Below, piece after piece: positions 46,885 to 56,635 of a stretch of 64,000 bases of DNA (position 1 is its first letter; every line of letters starts with the position of its first letter). A model generated the notes under the pieces. That model saw nothing but the letters and a program-made list of their open reading frames with translations. It was not told the origin of the DNA and did not search any database. The DNA is taken from positions 372,001 to 436,000 of the forward strand of contig NZ_JOFQ01000007.1 of NCBI RefSeq assembly GCF_000718305.1, read 5' to 3'. The DNA comes from Streptomyces niger. Lineage in GTDB: Bacteria > Actinomycetota > Actinomycetes > Streptomycetales > Streptomycetaceae. A program made the translations under genes and the position numbers.

Positions 46885-47143
46885 GGCGGACACCGCTTGC
46901 GTTCTCCGACCGGAGGGACGAGAGCCGGCTGCTCCCGCGGTACCACCCTCCTTGGCCGAAGCGGAACTCCTCGGCCCCCTCATTGGGATCGCGATGCCGG
47001 GTCTACTGACACCCAGGGGTCCTGGGGCGTTCTTCCGGCGGCTCCGGGGTGATGTTCACGTCGCGCACACCCCCGGGCTCCCACCGTCCCCGGGTCGCTC
47101 TTGGCTGCGTGCGGCGCTACTCGTCCCATCCACGCTTTTCGCA
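46885..47143 (-). promoter_or_regulatory. Ile T-box riboswitch upstream of ileS
   Basis: On the minus strand AGGGTGGTACCGCGG (46935-46949) is an almost exact T-box antiterminator/antisequestrator sequence. Upstream, stem I elements are visible, including AAGAGCGACCCGGGG and GGTGGGAGCCCGGG. The specifier loop GTGAACATCACCCC carries ATC at 47053-47051, an Ile codon. No U-run follows, and the stem after the T-box reaches towards the GGAGG, so control is probably translational, as known for actinobacterial ileS. A TACACT hexamer at 47155-47150 may be the -10 element. Confidence 0.9.
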
Positions 47144-47473
47144 CCGCCCAGTGTACGGGGCGCGGGCCGCGGTGGCCGACCGCTTTTCCCGCTGCGCCGA
47201 CCGAGGTACCGGTGACCGGAACCTTGACCCGAATGCCGATACGCAACGCGACGGAATACCGCAGGCGTACGGCATCACCCCGCCACGCTGGGGGTCGCCC
47301 GATCACTGCCGGATTACGGGGCGGGGAGCGGGGCACAACGGTTGCAGACCGGACTCCCGGGGCGGGGGTCGGACGGTGGAGGGCGGTGCGTCCCGTTGCC
47401 GCGTGCTGTGAGTCGATTTATCGTTCCGGTCACGATTCGCGAGCATGATCACATACGTGAAGGGATCGCGGCC
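47144..47473. other. 330-bp gap between ileS leader and the zinc-finger gene
   Basis: It holds the divergent promoters. For the rightward gene TTGCCG (47396-47401) and TTATCG (47418-47423) are a weak candidate pair. Open frames here are Arg-rich and match no family. Nothing else recognisable. Confidence 0.5.
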
Positions 47474-48487
47474 ATGGTGGCGAAAGAGACCGCCGCGCAC
47501 GACAGCACGGCGGGGACCGGGCAGGCCGTGCCGGACGGCGGGTCGCCCGCCGAGGAGGCCGCGGCGGAGCGGACGGCGACCGGCAACCCACCCGCCGGTG
47601 AGGACGTGGCGGAGCCCGGTACGGGGCCGCCCGTGAGACGGAGCGCGACGAAGAAGACCGCGACCGGGAACCCTCCGCCCGAGGAGACCGTTTCCGGTGC
47701 GGCGCCCGCGAAGCGGACGGCGGCCGGCGGTACGGCGAAGAAGACGGCTGCCAAGAAGACGGCTGCCAAGAAGACGGCGGGTAGGAAGGCGACGGCGAAG
47801 AAGACGGCCGCGGGGGACGCCCCCGCGAAGAAGACCGCCACGAAGGAGACCGCGGCGGGACGGACAGCGGCAGCGGAGACCGCGGCGGAGGACGCCGCGG
47901 CCGACACGACCGCCAGCAGGAGCACGGCCAGGAAGGCTGCACCGCCACAGGAGGCGGTGCCCGCGAAGAAGACGGGAGCCAAGACGGTGGTGGCGAAGAA
48001 GACTCCGGGCGGGGCCCCGGCCGCTGCGGTGGACGACAGTGAGCAGACGGCCGCCGCGACGGCCCTGCCCAAGGCGCGTACCGGCCCGGCGACCGCCGCC
48101 GAGCTGCCCGTACGGCCGGGTGAGGACCCGTGGTCGGAGGCCGAGGCCGAGGAGGCCCGGTCGCTGCTGCGGGACGAGGAGGACCGGCTGCGCAACGAGA
48201 TCCGGTCCTCCGAGGACGCCATTGCAGGCCTGATGCGGGACTCCAGCGACAGCACGGGCGACGAGGCCGACACGGGATCGAAGAACATCACGCGAGAGCA
48301 CGAGATGGCGCTGGCCTCGAACGCCCGCGAGATGCTGCTGCAGACCGAACGGGCGCTGGAGCGGCTGGACGCGGGCACGTACGGGCTCTGCGAGAACTGC
48401 GGCAAGGCGATCGGCAAGGCCCGGATGCAGGCCTTCCCGCGGGCCACGCTCTGCGTGGAGTGCAAGCAGAAGACCGAGCGCCGCTAG
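47474..48487 (+). CDS. DksA/TraR-type C4 zinc-finger protein with histone-like Lys/Ala N-terminus
   Basis: The 337-residue protein joins two unlike parts. Residues 1-215 are low complexity, Ala/Thr/Lys/Pro-rich, with repeats of AAKKT and TAKKT at about 80-130, as in histone H1-like and HU tails. Residues 225-337 form a DksA/TraR module: a coiled coil ([20 protein letters not shown] ... [11 protein letters not shown]) and a four-cysteine zinc finger, [25 protein letters not shown]. The finger part is a possible RNA polymerase secondary-channel binder; the tail suggests DNA binding. ATG at 47474 follows AAGGGA. Confidence 0.87.
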   Translation: MVAKETAAHDSTAGTGQAVPDGGSPAEEAAAERTATGNPPAGEDVAEPGTGPPVRRSATKKTATGNPPPEETVSGAAPAKRTAAGGTAKKTAAKKTAAKKTAGRKATAKKTAAGDAPAKKTATKETAAGRTAAAETAAEDAAADTTASRSTARKAAPPQEAVPAKKTGAKTVVAKKTPGGAPAAAVDDSEQTAAATALPKARTGPATAAELPVRPGEDPWSEAEAEEARSLLRDEEDRLRNEIRSSEDAIAGLMRDSSDSTGDEADTGSKNITREHEMALASNAREMLLQTERALERLDAGTYGLCENCGKAIGKARMQAFPRATLCVECKQKTERR

Positions 48488-48493
48488 GGGCCG

Positions 48494-48517
48494 GGCCGGG
48501 GCACCCGTGCCCCGGCC
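48494..48517. terminator. Terminator hairpin after the zinc-finger gene
   Basis: GGCCGGGGCA-CCCG-TGCCCCGGCC forms a perfect 10-bp stem seven bases after the stop codon. No T-run. Confidence 0.7.
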
Positions 48518-48634
48518 TTGCGCCCGTACCGCTACGGGTACCCGTACCGACCTACGGCCGACCCCCGTGCCGTACTCTCGAACCTCAGCCAGGCGCGGCC
48601 TGGCCGGGGAAACGACGGGCCGAGGGACTCACAC

Positions 48635-49237
48635 GTGGCAGAGGCGGAGCGCATCACCGGTACGCCGGAATCCGGGCCGGAGCCCGGGCAGGGGGACGGC
48701 GGAGAGGCCGGGCAGGCCGCGGCGGAAGCAGGCGCCACGGCGGCGCCGCGCAAGCGGCGGCGGATCACCGCGCTGCTGGTCGTCGCGCTGATCGTGTACC
48801 TGCTGGACCTCGGCAGCAAGCTGCTGGTGGTGGCGAAGCTGGAGCACCACGCGCCGGTCCAGGTGATCGGCACGCTGTTGCAGTTCGAGGTGATCCGCAA
48901 CCGCGGTGCCGCCTTCAGCATGGGCGAGGCGCTGACCATCTTCCTGACCCTGATCGCCGTCGCGGTGATCGTGGTGATCTTCCGGGTCGCCCGCAAGCTC
49001 TACAGCCTGCCCTGGGCCATCGCGCTCGGCCTGCTGCTGGGCGGCGCATTCGGCAACCTCACCGACCGGCTCTTCCGCTCGCCGGGCGTCTTCCAGGGCG
49101 CGGTCGTCGACTTCATCGCCCCCGCGCACTTCGCGGTCTTCAACCTCGCCGACTCCGGGATCGTGTGCGGCGGCATCCTGATCGTGCTGCTCTCCTTCCG
49201 CGGCCTGGACCCGGACGGCACCCTCCACAAGGACTGA
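48635..49237 (+). CDS. lspA: Lipoprotein signal peptidase LspA
   Basis: The 200-residue membrane aspartyl protease (signal peptidase II) removes signal peptides from diacylated prolipoproteins. Four helices are visible. Catalytic aspartates lie in FGNLTDRLF and [21 protein letters not shown] is also conserved. A hydrophilic Glu/Gly/Ala-rich leader of about 48 residues precedes helix 1, longer than in most bacteria. The GTG at 48635 follows GAGGG. Confidence 0.94.
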   Translation: MAEAERITGTPESGPEPGQGDGGEAGQAAAEAGATAAPRKRRRITALLVVALIVYLLDLGSKLLVVAKLEHHAPVQVIGTLLQFEVIRNRGAAFSMGEALTIFLTLIAVAVIVVIFRVARKLYSLPWAIALGLLLGGAFGNLTDRLFRSPGVFQGAVVDFIAPAHFAVFNLADSGIVCGGILIVLLSFRGLDPDGTLHKD

Positions 49238-49365
49238 CGCCGGTTCCGGACGGTGCGGAGTTTCCGGACGGTGTGGAGCGTCGGTCGGCACCGGTTCGGG
49301 GAGGGTTTTCCACAGGCGGGGGCGGGGCCGACGGGAGTGTCCGCGGGGACTGCCATACTCGAGGG

Positions 49366-50307
49366 GTGAGCACGATTCCCGAGATCCGCACCCTGCCCGT
49401 ACCGGACGGCCTGGAGGGCGAGCGCGTCGACGCCGCGCTGGCCCGCATGTTCGGCTTCTCCCGTACGAAGGCGGCAGAGCTGGCCGCCGCCGGCAAGGTC
49501 CGGGTGGACGGGGCCGAGGTGATGAAGTCCGAGCGGGTGCACGGCGGCGCCTGGCTCGAAGTGGAGATGCCGCAGGCCGCGGCGCCGGTGGAGATCGTCG
49601 CCGAGCCCGTGGAGGGCATGGAGATCGTCCATGACGACGACGACATCGTCGTGATCATGAAGCCGGTCGGCGTGGCGGCCCACCCCAGCCCGGGGTGGAA
49701 CGGCACCACGGTGATCGGCGGCCTGGCCGCCGCCGGATACCGCATCTCGACCTCCGGTGCCGCCGAGCGCCAGGGCATCGTGCACCGCCTGGACGTCGGC
49801 ACGTCGGGCCTGATGGTCGTGGCGAAGTCGGAGCGGGCGTACACCTCCCTGAAGCGCCAGTTCAAGGAGCGCGTCCCGGAGAAGAAGTACAACGCGCTGG
49901 TCCAGGGCCACCCGGACCCGATGAGCGGCACGATCGACGCGCCCATCGGCCGCCATCCGCAGCACGACTACAAGTGGGCGGTCACCGCCGACGGCAAGCC
50001 GTCCGTCACGCACTACGACCTGATCGAGGCGTTCCGCGCGGCCAGCCTGCTGGACATCAAGCTGGAGACCGGGCGTACGCACCAGATCCGCGTGCACATG
50101 TCGGCGCACCGCCACCCCTGCGTCGGCGACCTCACCTACGGCGCCGACCCCACCCTCGCCAAGCGCCTCGGCATCACCCGCCAGTGGCTGCACGCCGTGC
50201 GGCTGGGCTTCGAGCATCCCGCGGACGGCCGCTGGGTGGAGTTCGAGAGCGAGTACCCCGAGGACCTTCAGCGCGCCCTGGACCGGGTGCGGGCCGAGAG
50301 CGCCTGA
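49366..50307 (+). CDS. RluA/RluD-family pseudouridine synthase
   Basis: The 313-residue enzyme has an N-terminal S4 RNA-binding domain ([30 protein letters not shown]) and the synthase domain with the catalytic aspartate in [16 protein letters not shown] (near 143). [12 protein letters not shown] and [10 protein letters not shown] complete the family set. The RluD subgroup modifies helix 69 of 23S rRNA, which is the likely target. GTG start after GAGGG. It follows lspA, as in many bacteria. Confidence 0.92.
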   Translation: MSTIPEIRTLPVPDGLEGERVDAALARMFGFSRTKAAELAAAGKVRVDGAEVMKSERVHGGAWLEVEMPQAAAPVEIVAEPVEGMEIVHDDDDIVVIMKPVGVAAHPSPGWNGTTVIGGLAAAGYRISTSGAAERQGIVHRLDVGTSGLMVVAKSERAYTSLKRQFKERVPEKKYNALVQGHPDPMSGTIDAPIGRHPQHDYKWAVTADGKPSVTHYDLIEAFRAASLLDIKLETGRTHQIRVHMSAHRHPCVGDLTYGADPTLAKRLGITRQWLHAVRLGFEHPADGRWVEFESEYPEDLQRALDRVRAESA

Positions 50308-50371
50308 GGCCGGCGGCCGTCCCCGTACGGCCGCTTCCGCCGGGCCCGCCGACGGGCGTTTCCCGGACTTC

Positions 50372-52018
50372 ATGGCAGGCTTGATCAGTGATCGACTGAT
50401 TTCGAAGCTCCGGAGCGTGCCTGCCGTGGACCAGCTGGCCCTGATGTTCGTCCTGCTGCTGGGGGCCGTGCTCATGGTCCCGCTCGGCGACCGGCTGGGT
50501 CTGCCGTCTCCGGTGCTGATGACCCTGGCGGGCGCCGTGCTGGCCCTGCTGCCGTTCGTCCCGAACGTCGAGGTGCCGCCGGAGTTCATCCTCCCGCTGC
50601 TGCTGCCGCCCCTGCTGTACGCGGCGGTGCAGCGCACCTCCTGGCGCCAGTTCACCGCCAACATCAGGCCGATCTTCCTGCTCGCGGTGGCGCTGGTCTT
50701 CGCGACCACCGCCGCCGTCGCGGCCGTCGCGCACAGCGTCGTCCCCGGCCTGCCGGTGGCTGCGGCGGTGGCGCTCGGCGCGCTGGTGGCACCGCCGGAC
50801 CCGGTCGCCGCGACCGCGGTCGCCGGCAAGCTCGGGCTGCCCCGCCGCCTGGTGTCGATCCTGGAGGGCGAGGGCCTCTTCAACGACGTCACCGCGATCG
50901 TGCTGTACCACGTGGCGCTGGCCGCCGCGGTCTCCGGCGAGTTCTCCGCGCCGTCCGCGGTCGGCCAGCTGCTGCTCTCGGCCGTGGTGGCGATAGCGGT
51001 CGGCGTGGTGCTCGGCTGGCTGGCCAACAAGCTGATGGAGGTCGTCGACGACGCGACGCTGCAGGTCGGACTGACGCTGCTGGTGCCGTTCGTGGCGTAT
51101 GTGCTCGCCGAGGAGCTGCACGGCTCGGGCGTGCTCTCGGTGCTCACCGCGGCGCTCTTCCTCGCGCACTACGCCGCCGACGCCGACGACGTGATGGGCC
51201 GGCTCGCCGGACACACGTTCTGGGAGGTCGTCGACACCCTGGTCACCGGCGTCGCCTTCGGCCTGATCGGCCTGGAGCTGCACAACATCTTCGGCACCGC
51301 GTCCGGACACTGGAAGCAGCTGCTGGGCGCCTGCGGCGCGGTCATCGGCGTCGTGGTGGGCCTGCGGCTGCTGTGGCTGCTGCCCGCCGCGTGGCTGGCC
51401 CAGCGGCTGCACCGGCACAGCATCGCGGAGGAGATCCCCACCAGCTGGCGGGAGACCATCGTCATGTGGTGGTCCGGGATGCGCGGGGTGGCGTCGGTGG
51501 CGCTGGCGCTGGCCATTCCGTTCGAGGTCGACGGCGGCAAGGCGTTCCCGGCCCGCGACGAGATCCTCTTCATCGCCTTCGCGGTGGTGCTGGCCACCCT
51601 CGTGGTGCAGGGCCTGACGCTGCCCTTCCTCGTCAAGAAGCTGGGGGTGCGGGCCGACACGGACGCCGAGGACGCGCTGGAGCGCGAGCTCGCCGTCCGT
51701 GTGGTCAAGGCCTCCAAGCGGCGGCTGAAGGAGATCGTGGCGGAGGAGGAGCTGTCCGACGAGGTCGTCGAGCGGCTGTCCCGGAGCACGTACGAGATGG
51801 GCGCCCGCATCTCGCCGGACATCGTGGACGACGAGCGGCGCGAGGGCTACGACAAGCGCATCGCGCGCGTGAAGAAGGTCCAGCGCATCCAGGGCGAGCT
51901 GCTGTCGGCCGCGCGCCACGAGGTGCTCTCGGCGCGGTCCGAGCCCGGCTCGGACCCGGAGGTCGTGGACCGGGTGCTCCGCCACCTCGACGTCCGCAGC
52001 CTGCGCACACCGTCCTGA
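50372..52018 (+). CDS. CPA1-family Na+(K+)/H+ antiporter
   Basis: The 548-residue protein has about twelve membrane helices. Ion-binding residues lie in ALVAPPDPVAATAVAGKLG and ILEGEGLFNDVTAIVLYH (the paired acidic region of NhaP/NHE transporters); WSGMRGVASVALALAIPF is also conserved. The last 110 residues form a charged cytoplasmic helical tail that may sense pH or a ligand. The ATG at 50372 has a poor ribosome site; an internal GTG at 50426 (VDQLALMF) is an alternative. Confidence 0.9.
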   Translation: MAGLISDRLISKLRSVPAVDQLALMFVLLLGAVLMVPLGDRLGLPSPVLMTLAGAVLALLPFVPNVEVPPEFILPLLLPPLLYAAVQRTSWRQFTANIRPIFLLAVALVFATTAAVAAVAHSVVPGLPVAAAVALGALVAPPDPVAATAVAGKLGLPRRLVSILEGEGLFNDVTAIVLYHVALAAAVSGEFSAPSAVGQLLLSAVVAIAVGVVLGWLANKLMEVVDDATLQVGLTLLVPFVAYVLAEELHGSGVLSVLTAALFLAHYAADADDVMGRLAGHTFWEVVDTLVTGVAFGLIGLELHNIFGTASGHWKQLLGACGAVIGVVVGLRLLWLLPAAWLAQRLHRHSIAEEIPTSWRETIVMWWSGMRGVASVALALAIPFEVDGGKAFPARDEILFIAFAVVLATLVVQGLTLPFLVKKLGVRADTDAEDALERELAVRVVKASKRRLKEIVAEEELSDEVVERLSRSTYEMGARISPDIVDDERREGYDKRIARVKKVQRIQGELLSAARHEVLSARSEPGSDPEVVDRVLRHLDVRSLRTPS

Positions 52019-52070
52019 CCGAGCCCGCTGAAACGCTCCTTCTGCCGCGTCCGCCGAGCCCGCTGAAACG

Positions 52071-53156
52071 CTACTTCTCCAGCGTGGGCCCGGTCCGCCC
52101 CTCGGCGGACTCCAGCGTGGGCGCGGGCGCGGTCGAGACGCGCGGCAGCGCGTACGGGTGCGCGTCCCGCAGCCACGTGATCATCTGTTCGCGCACCTCG
52201 CAGCGGACCGTCCAGATCGCGTCCGCGTCCCGGGCGGTCACCAGCGCGCGCACCTCGATGGTGGTGGGCGTGGTGTCGGTGACCACCAGGGTCTGCGCCC
52301 GGCCGTCCCAGGCGTCGGAGTTCTTGAGGATCTCCTGCAGCTTCTCGCGCATCTCCTCCACGGGCGCACGATGGTCGAGCTGGAAGAAGACGGTGCCGGT
52401 CATCTGCGCCCCGCCGCGCGACCAGTTCTCGAACGGATTGCTGGTGAAGTAGGAGACCGGCATGGTGATCCGGCGCTCGTCCCAGGTCCGTACGGTCAGG
52501 AAGGTGAGGGTGATCTCCTCGACCGTGCCCCACTCGCCGTCGACCACGACCGTGTCGCCGATCCGCACCATGTCGCCGAAGGCGATCTGCAGGCCGGCGA
52601 AGAGGTTGCCCAGCGTGGACTGGGCGGCGACACCGGCGACGATGCCCAGCACGCCGGCCGAGGCGAGCATCGAGGTGCCCACGGTGCGCATCTCCGGGAA
52701 GGTCAGCAGCATCGCGGCCACGGCGACGACGGTGACCACCGCGGTGACCACCCGCTGGATCAGCGTGACCTGGGTGCGCACCCGGCGGACGCGGGCGGCG
52801 TCGCGGGCGCCCGCCGCGTACCTGGAGTACGAGGACTCCACGATCGCGGCCGAGACCCGGATCGCCAGCCAGGCGGTGGCGGCGATCAGGATCAGCGACA
52901 GCAACTGGCCGATGCCGGCGCTGTGCTCGTCGATGATCTTCAGCTCGGTGCGGTCGAACGTCCCGCGCAAAAGCGCCGTCAGGAGCACCACCTGGAGCGG
53001 GATCCGGCAGCGCCGCAGCAGACCCCACAACGGGGTGTCCGGGCGCGCGGCATCGGCCCGGCGCATCGCCAGGTCGGCCGCCCACCCCAGGGCGAGCGTG
53101 AGGGCGACGGAGCCGCCCACGACGATCAGCGGACGCAGTACGTCCTCCATGGACAC
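52071..53156 (-). CDS. MscS-family small-conductance mechanosensitive channel
   Basis: The 361-residue protein has four membrane helices; the last, pore-lining one reads SAGVLGIVAGVAAQSTLGN, followed by the MscS beta domain LFAGLQIAFGDMVRIGDTVVVDGEWGTVEEI. It should release solutes under hypo-osmotic shock. GTG at 53156 is chosen because AGGAGG is six bases upstream; ATG at 53150 is an alternative. It converges with the antiporter gene, an ion-homeostasis pairing. Confidence 0.92.
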   Translation of the reverse strand: MSMEDVLRPLIVVGGSVALTLALGWAADLAMRRADAARPDTPLWGLLRRCRIPLQVVLLTALLRGTFDRTELKIIDEHSAGIGQLLSLILIAATAWLAIRVSAAIVESSYSRYAAGARDAARVRRVRTQVTLIQRVVTAVVTVVAVAAMLLTFPEMRTVGTSMLASAGVLGIVAGVAAQSTLGNLFAGLQIAFGDMVRIGDTVVVDGEWGTVEEITLTFLTVRTWDERRITMPVSYFTSNPFENWSRGGAQMTGTVFFQLDHRAPVEEMREKLQEILKNSDAWDGRAQTLVVTDTTPTTIEVRALVTARDADAIWTVRCEVREQMITWLRDAHPYALPRVSTAPAPTLESAEGRTGPTLEK

Positions 53157-53244
53157 GTGATCCCTCCTGGTCGGAGTCCGCTTCCTGTCGACCGTAACTG
53201 GCACGATGGGAGGAGTGCGATCCATCGACAGGGAAGTGAAACCA

Positions 53245-53835
53245 GTGACCGGCTCCGCGGCTCCTCAAACCGTCATTCTGTTCCATTCTGTGTACGGGCT
53301 GCGGCCGGCCGTACAGGCCGGGGCCGAGCGGCTGCGTGCCGCGGGCCACGAAGTGATCGTTCCCGACCTGTTCGACGGGCGTACCGCCGACACCATCGAG
53401 GACGGCATCGCGATCAAGGACGAGCTCGGCAAGGACGAGCTGCTGCGGCGCGCGGTGGTGGCCGCGGCCCCGTACTCCGAGCGCGGGCTGGTCTACGCGG
53501 GCCTGTCCTTCGGTGGTTCCGTGGCGCAGAACCTCGCGCTGGCCGACGCGAAGGCGCGCGGCCTGCTGCTGCTCCACGGCACCTCCGACATCGCCGACGA
53601 CGCGGCCGTGGACGACCTGCCGGTGCAGCTGCACGTGGCCGACCCGGATCCCTTCGAGCCGCACGACTGGCTGAACGCCTGGTACCTCCGCATGCAGCGG
53701 GCCGGCGCCGACGTGGAGGTCTACCGCTACCCCGGCGCCGGGCACCTCTTCACCGACGACGGGCTGCCGGACCACGACAAGGAGGCCGCCGAGAGCGCCT
53801 GGCAGGTGGGGCTGGGCTTCCTCGCGAGCCTGTAG
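53245..53835 (+). CDS. Dienelactone hydrolase-family alpha/beta hydrolase
   Basis: The 196-residue alpha/beta hydrolase has its nucleophile elbow at YAGLSFGGSVAQ (G-x-S-x-G) and the catalytic histidine in PGAGHLFTDDGLPDHD. True dienelactone hydrolases use Cys at the elbow; Ser here suggests an esterase. The substrate is unknown. GTG at 53245 is preferred because homology starts there and GGGAAG lies nine bases upstream; ATG 53206 and GTG 53215 are in frame. Confidence 0.82.
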   Translation: MTGSAAPQTVILFHSVYGLRPAVQAGAERLRAAGHEVIVPDLFDGRTADTIEDGIAIKDELGKDELLRRAVVAAAPYSERGLVYAGLSFGGSVAQNLALADAKARGLLLLHGTSDIADDAAVDDLPVQLHVADPDPFEPHDWLNAWYLRMQRAGADVEVYRYPGAGHLFTDDGLPDHDKEAAESAWQVGLGFLASL

Positions 53836-53884
53836 CCCCAAGCCCCACAGGCCGGGCGCCGCCCGGCGGCCGGACGGAGTCCGC

Positions 53885-55537
53885 TCAGGCCACCGGCCCG
53901 TCGGCCCGCTCCACGCGCTGGGTGCCGCTCAGCGTGCGGTACGAGCGCTGCCACGACGACGTGGCGTCCGGGTCCGCCTTGTCGGAGACGGCGTAGTAGT
54001 CCATCTGCGTGCGCTCGGCCGTGACGTCGAGGACGCCGTAGCCGTGGCTGTCCATGTCCACCCATTTCACGTGGCGGTTGGCGGCCCGGACCGCGGCGGC
54101 GGCGGGCAGCGACAGGGTGTGCGGGGCGACGTGCAGGGTGTCGTCGAGGTTGTCGGAGGTCACCGAGGTGACGACGAACTCGGTGGCCACCGGCGCCTGG
54201 CCCGGGTACGTCGCGGCCTTCAGCGGCACGTCGTTGGCCCAGGCCATGTGGATGTCGCCGGTGAGGAAGACGGTGTTGCCGATGGACCGGTCGCTGAGGT
54301 GCGTCAGCAGCTCGCGCCGGTCGTCGGTGTAGCCGTCCCACTGGTCGGTGTTGATCGCCAGCCCCTCCTTGGGCAGGCCCAGCACCTCGGCGAGCGGCTC
54401 CAGCAGGTGCGCGGGCACGGAGCCGAACGCCACCTGCGAGATCATCACGGAGGTGCCGACCAGCCGCCAGGCCGTCGCGGACCGCGTGAGCCCCGCCTTC
54501 AGCCAGTCCAGCTGGGCCCGCCCGGTGATCGTGCGGCCGGGGTCGTCGGCCTTCCCGCTGCCGATCGGCGCCTGCTCGTCGCGGAAGCTGCGCAGGTCCA
54601 GCAGGTGCAGGTCGGCGAGCGTGCCGAACTGCAGACGGCGGTAGGTGGTGCCGGCGGTGGACGGGCGTACCGGCATCCACTCGAAGTACGCCTGCTTGGC
54701 CGCGGCCATCCGCGCCGCCCAGTCGCCCTCGGTGCCCGGCGTGTGGTTCTCCGCGCCGCCCTGCCAGGCGTTGTCGGCGAACTCGTGGTCGTCCCACATC
54801 GCGATCACCGGGTGCGCGGCGTGCATCGCCTGCGCGTCCGGGTCGGTCTTGTGGGCGCCGTGGCGTATCCGGTAGTCGGCGAGGGAGATGATCTCGTGGC
54901 CCGGCTGGTGCGGCCGGACCACGTACTTCAGGGCCGGGTACTCGCCGGTCTTGTACTCGTAGAGGTAGTCCCCGAGGTGCAGCACCGCGTCCAGGTCGGT
55001 GCGGGCCGCGAGGTGCCGGTACGGCGAGAAGTATCCGGACTCCCAGTTGGCGCAGGAGACCACGCCGAAGCGGACGCCGGTCACCGCGGAGCCCGCGGCG
55101 GGCGCGGTGCGGGTGCGGCCCACGGGGGAGTGGACGCCGAGCGCGGTGAAGCGGAAGAAGTAGGTGGTGGCGGGCGAGAGGCCCCGTACGTCCGCCTTGA
55201 CGGTGTGGTCGGTGGCCGCCGAGGTGGTCGCGGTTCCCCGCGCGACCACCTCGGTGAAGCCCTTGTCGGTGGCCACCTGCCAGTCCACCGCGGTGGCCGG
55301 GCCCCTGCCGGAGCCCGGCAGCGCGTCGGCGGTGGGGGTGAGGCGGGTCCACAGCAGGATGCCGTCGGGCAGCGGGTCGCCGGAGGCGATGCCGTGCTGG
55401 AAGGGGGCCGCCTCGGTGGCACTGCCGGTCCGTTCGGCGGCGCGCGCGGTGGCGGCGGTGCCGAGGGGCAGCAGGGCGGCGGTGGCGGCTACGGCCGTGA
55501 CGGCGGTACGGCGCGAGATCTGGTCATGATCGGTCAC
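53885..55537 (-). CDS. phoD: Tat-secreted alkaline phosphatase D (PhoD)
   Basis: The 550-residue enzyme starts with a twin-arginine signal peptide ([20 protein letters not shown], cleavage near ATARA). A PhoD N-terminal fibronectin-like domain follows ([21 protein letters not shown]). Metal-binding motifs are [34 protein letters not shown] and [14 protein letters not shown]. It is a calcium/iron-dependent extracellular phosphomonoesterase or diesterase for phosphate scavenging. The upstream 125 bases show no clear PHO box. Confidence 0.94.
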   Translation of the reverse strand: MTDHDQISRRTAVTAVAATAALLPLGTAATARAAERTGSATEAAPFQHGIASGDPLPDGILLWTRLTPTADALPGSGRGPATAVDWQVATDKGFTEVVARGTATTSAATDHTVKADVRGLSPATTYFFRFTALGVHSPVGRTRTAPAAGSAVTGVRFGVVSCANWESGYFSPYRHLAARTDLDAVLHLGDYLYEYKTGEYPALKYVVRPHQPGHEIISLADYRIRHGAHKTDPDAQAMHAAHPVIAMWDDHEFADNAWQGGAENHTPGTEGDWAARMAAAKQAYFEWMPVRPSTAGTTYRRLQFGTLADLHLLDLRSFRDEQAPIGSGKADDPGRTITGRAQLDWLKAGLTRSATAWRLVGTSVMISQVAFGSVPAHLLEPLAEVLGLPKEGLAINTDQWDGYTDDRRELLTHLSDRSIGNTVFLTGDIHMAWANDVPLKAATYPGQAPVATEFVVTSVTSDNLDDTLHVAPHTLSLPAAAAVRAANRHVKWVDMDSHGYGVLDVTAERTQMDYYAVSDKADPDATSSWQRSYRTLSGTQRVERADGPVA

Positions 55538-55662
55538 GGCCGATCACCCTACTGGCTGGTAAGTGACCTGAGGGGTACGGATTCCATCGAATTCATGAAC
55601 CCGTGCCCCCGGTCACCGCGGCGGGCGCCCCCGACGGCGGCCGGGGCGCCGCGCCCCGGGCG

Positions 55663-56508
55663 TCACTTCTGCGCCGGGCCGAACTCCTTGTCGATCATCT
55701 TCTTGAAGTTGGCCTGCGCGAGCTTGTTGTACTGCGCCTGCGTCATCTGCTGCTGCGGGATCGGCGCCATCTCCAGCTTCTTGTCGCCGTGCATGAAGGT
55801 CGGGGTGCCCTTGACGCCCTTGCGGCCGAACAGCCCGGCCATTTCCATCGCCCAGCGGTCGTACGTGCCGTCCTTGACCGCCCGCTCGAACTTCGCGTCG
55901 CCCTTCAGCTCCGGCACCTGGTCGGCGACCTTCAGCAGCGCGGAGTCCTTGGCGTAGGTGTCCGTGCTCTCCTCGGGGTGGTTCTTCAGCGAGTACAGCG
56001 CCTCCTTGTAGTGGAGGAACGCCTCGGGGCTCTTGTTCAGCGCGGCGCCCAGCGCGCTCAGCGCGTTCTTGGAGCCCTCGCCGCCGCCCATGTCGTCGAT
56101 GAACGCGTACATCGTGTAGCGGACCTTGTAGCGGCCGTCGTCGATGTCCTTGAGCAGCACCTTGCCGGTGGACTGCTCGAAGGCCGCGCACGCCGGGCAG
56201 CGGACGTCCTCGAACACCTCCAGGGTGTCCTTGGCGTTCTTGTCGCCGATGAGGATCTCGGTGCCGTTCTTGCCCTGCGTGTGCGCGGGCTGCACCAGCT
56301 TCGCCTCTTTGGCGGCCTCCCAGCCGGTGGGCTGGTTGGCCTTCATCACGGCGTAGCCGATGCCGCCGGCGATCACCAGGACGCCGAGCACGCCACCGGC
56401 CACGACGAGCTGGCGGCGGAGCCTCGCGCGCTTCTTCTCCCGCTCCCGTTCCGCGCGGATGCGCTCCCGGGCTGCGGACTTGGCGGCCTGGCTGTTGCGG
56501 TTGCTCAT
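55663..56508 (-). CDS. Membrane-anchored DsbA-like thioredoxin-fold protein (CPAC)
   Basis: The 281-residue protein has a highly charged cytoplasmic N-terminus (MSNRNSQAAKSAARERIRAE), one membrane helix (about 35-55) and an extracytoplasmic DsbA/thioredoxin domain with the redox motif VRCPACAAFEQ near residue 104 and the cis-proline region GVKGTPTFMHG. It should oxidise or isomerise secreted proteins. It is a tandem paralogue of the next gene. A strong upstream match to a ribosome site is seen (GGAGGGGACC). Confidence 0.9.
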   Translation of the reverse strand: MSNRNSQAAKSAARERIRAEREREKKRARLRRQLVVAGGVLGVLVIAGGIGYAVMKANQPTGWEAAKEAKLVQPAHTQGKNGTEILIGDKNAKDTLEVFEDVRCPACAAFEQSTGKVLLKDIDDGRYKVRYTMYAFIDDMGGGEGSKNALSALGAALNKSPEAFLHYKEALYSLKNHPEESTDTYAKDSALLKVADQVPELKGDAKFERAVKDGTYDRWAMEMAGLFGRKGVKGTPTFMHGDKKLEMAPIPQQQMTQAQYNKLAQANFKKMIDKEFGPAQK

Positions 56509-56635
56509 GCGGTCCCCTCCATGGCGGGGAGTCTGCCACGGGGGCCGGCCGGCGCGGGGTCAAGATTCGGCAACGGCCGGCGGACGTACGGGACGAATGC
56601 CGCCCGTCCGTCCACCGGTCGCCGCCGGGGCCCCG

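Noticed and set aside
47101..47448. 115-codon plus-strand frame in the ileS leader region
   Set aside because: It runs antisense through the T-box leader and has an Arg-rich product without homology or ribosome site.
55540..55600. PHO box upstream of phoD
   Set aside because: Only one poor half-site (GTTCATG) is present on the minus strand; direct GTTCACC-type repeats are lacking.
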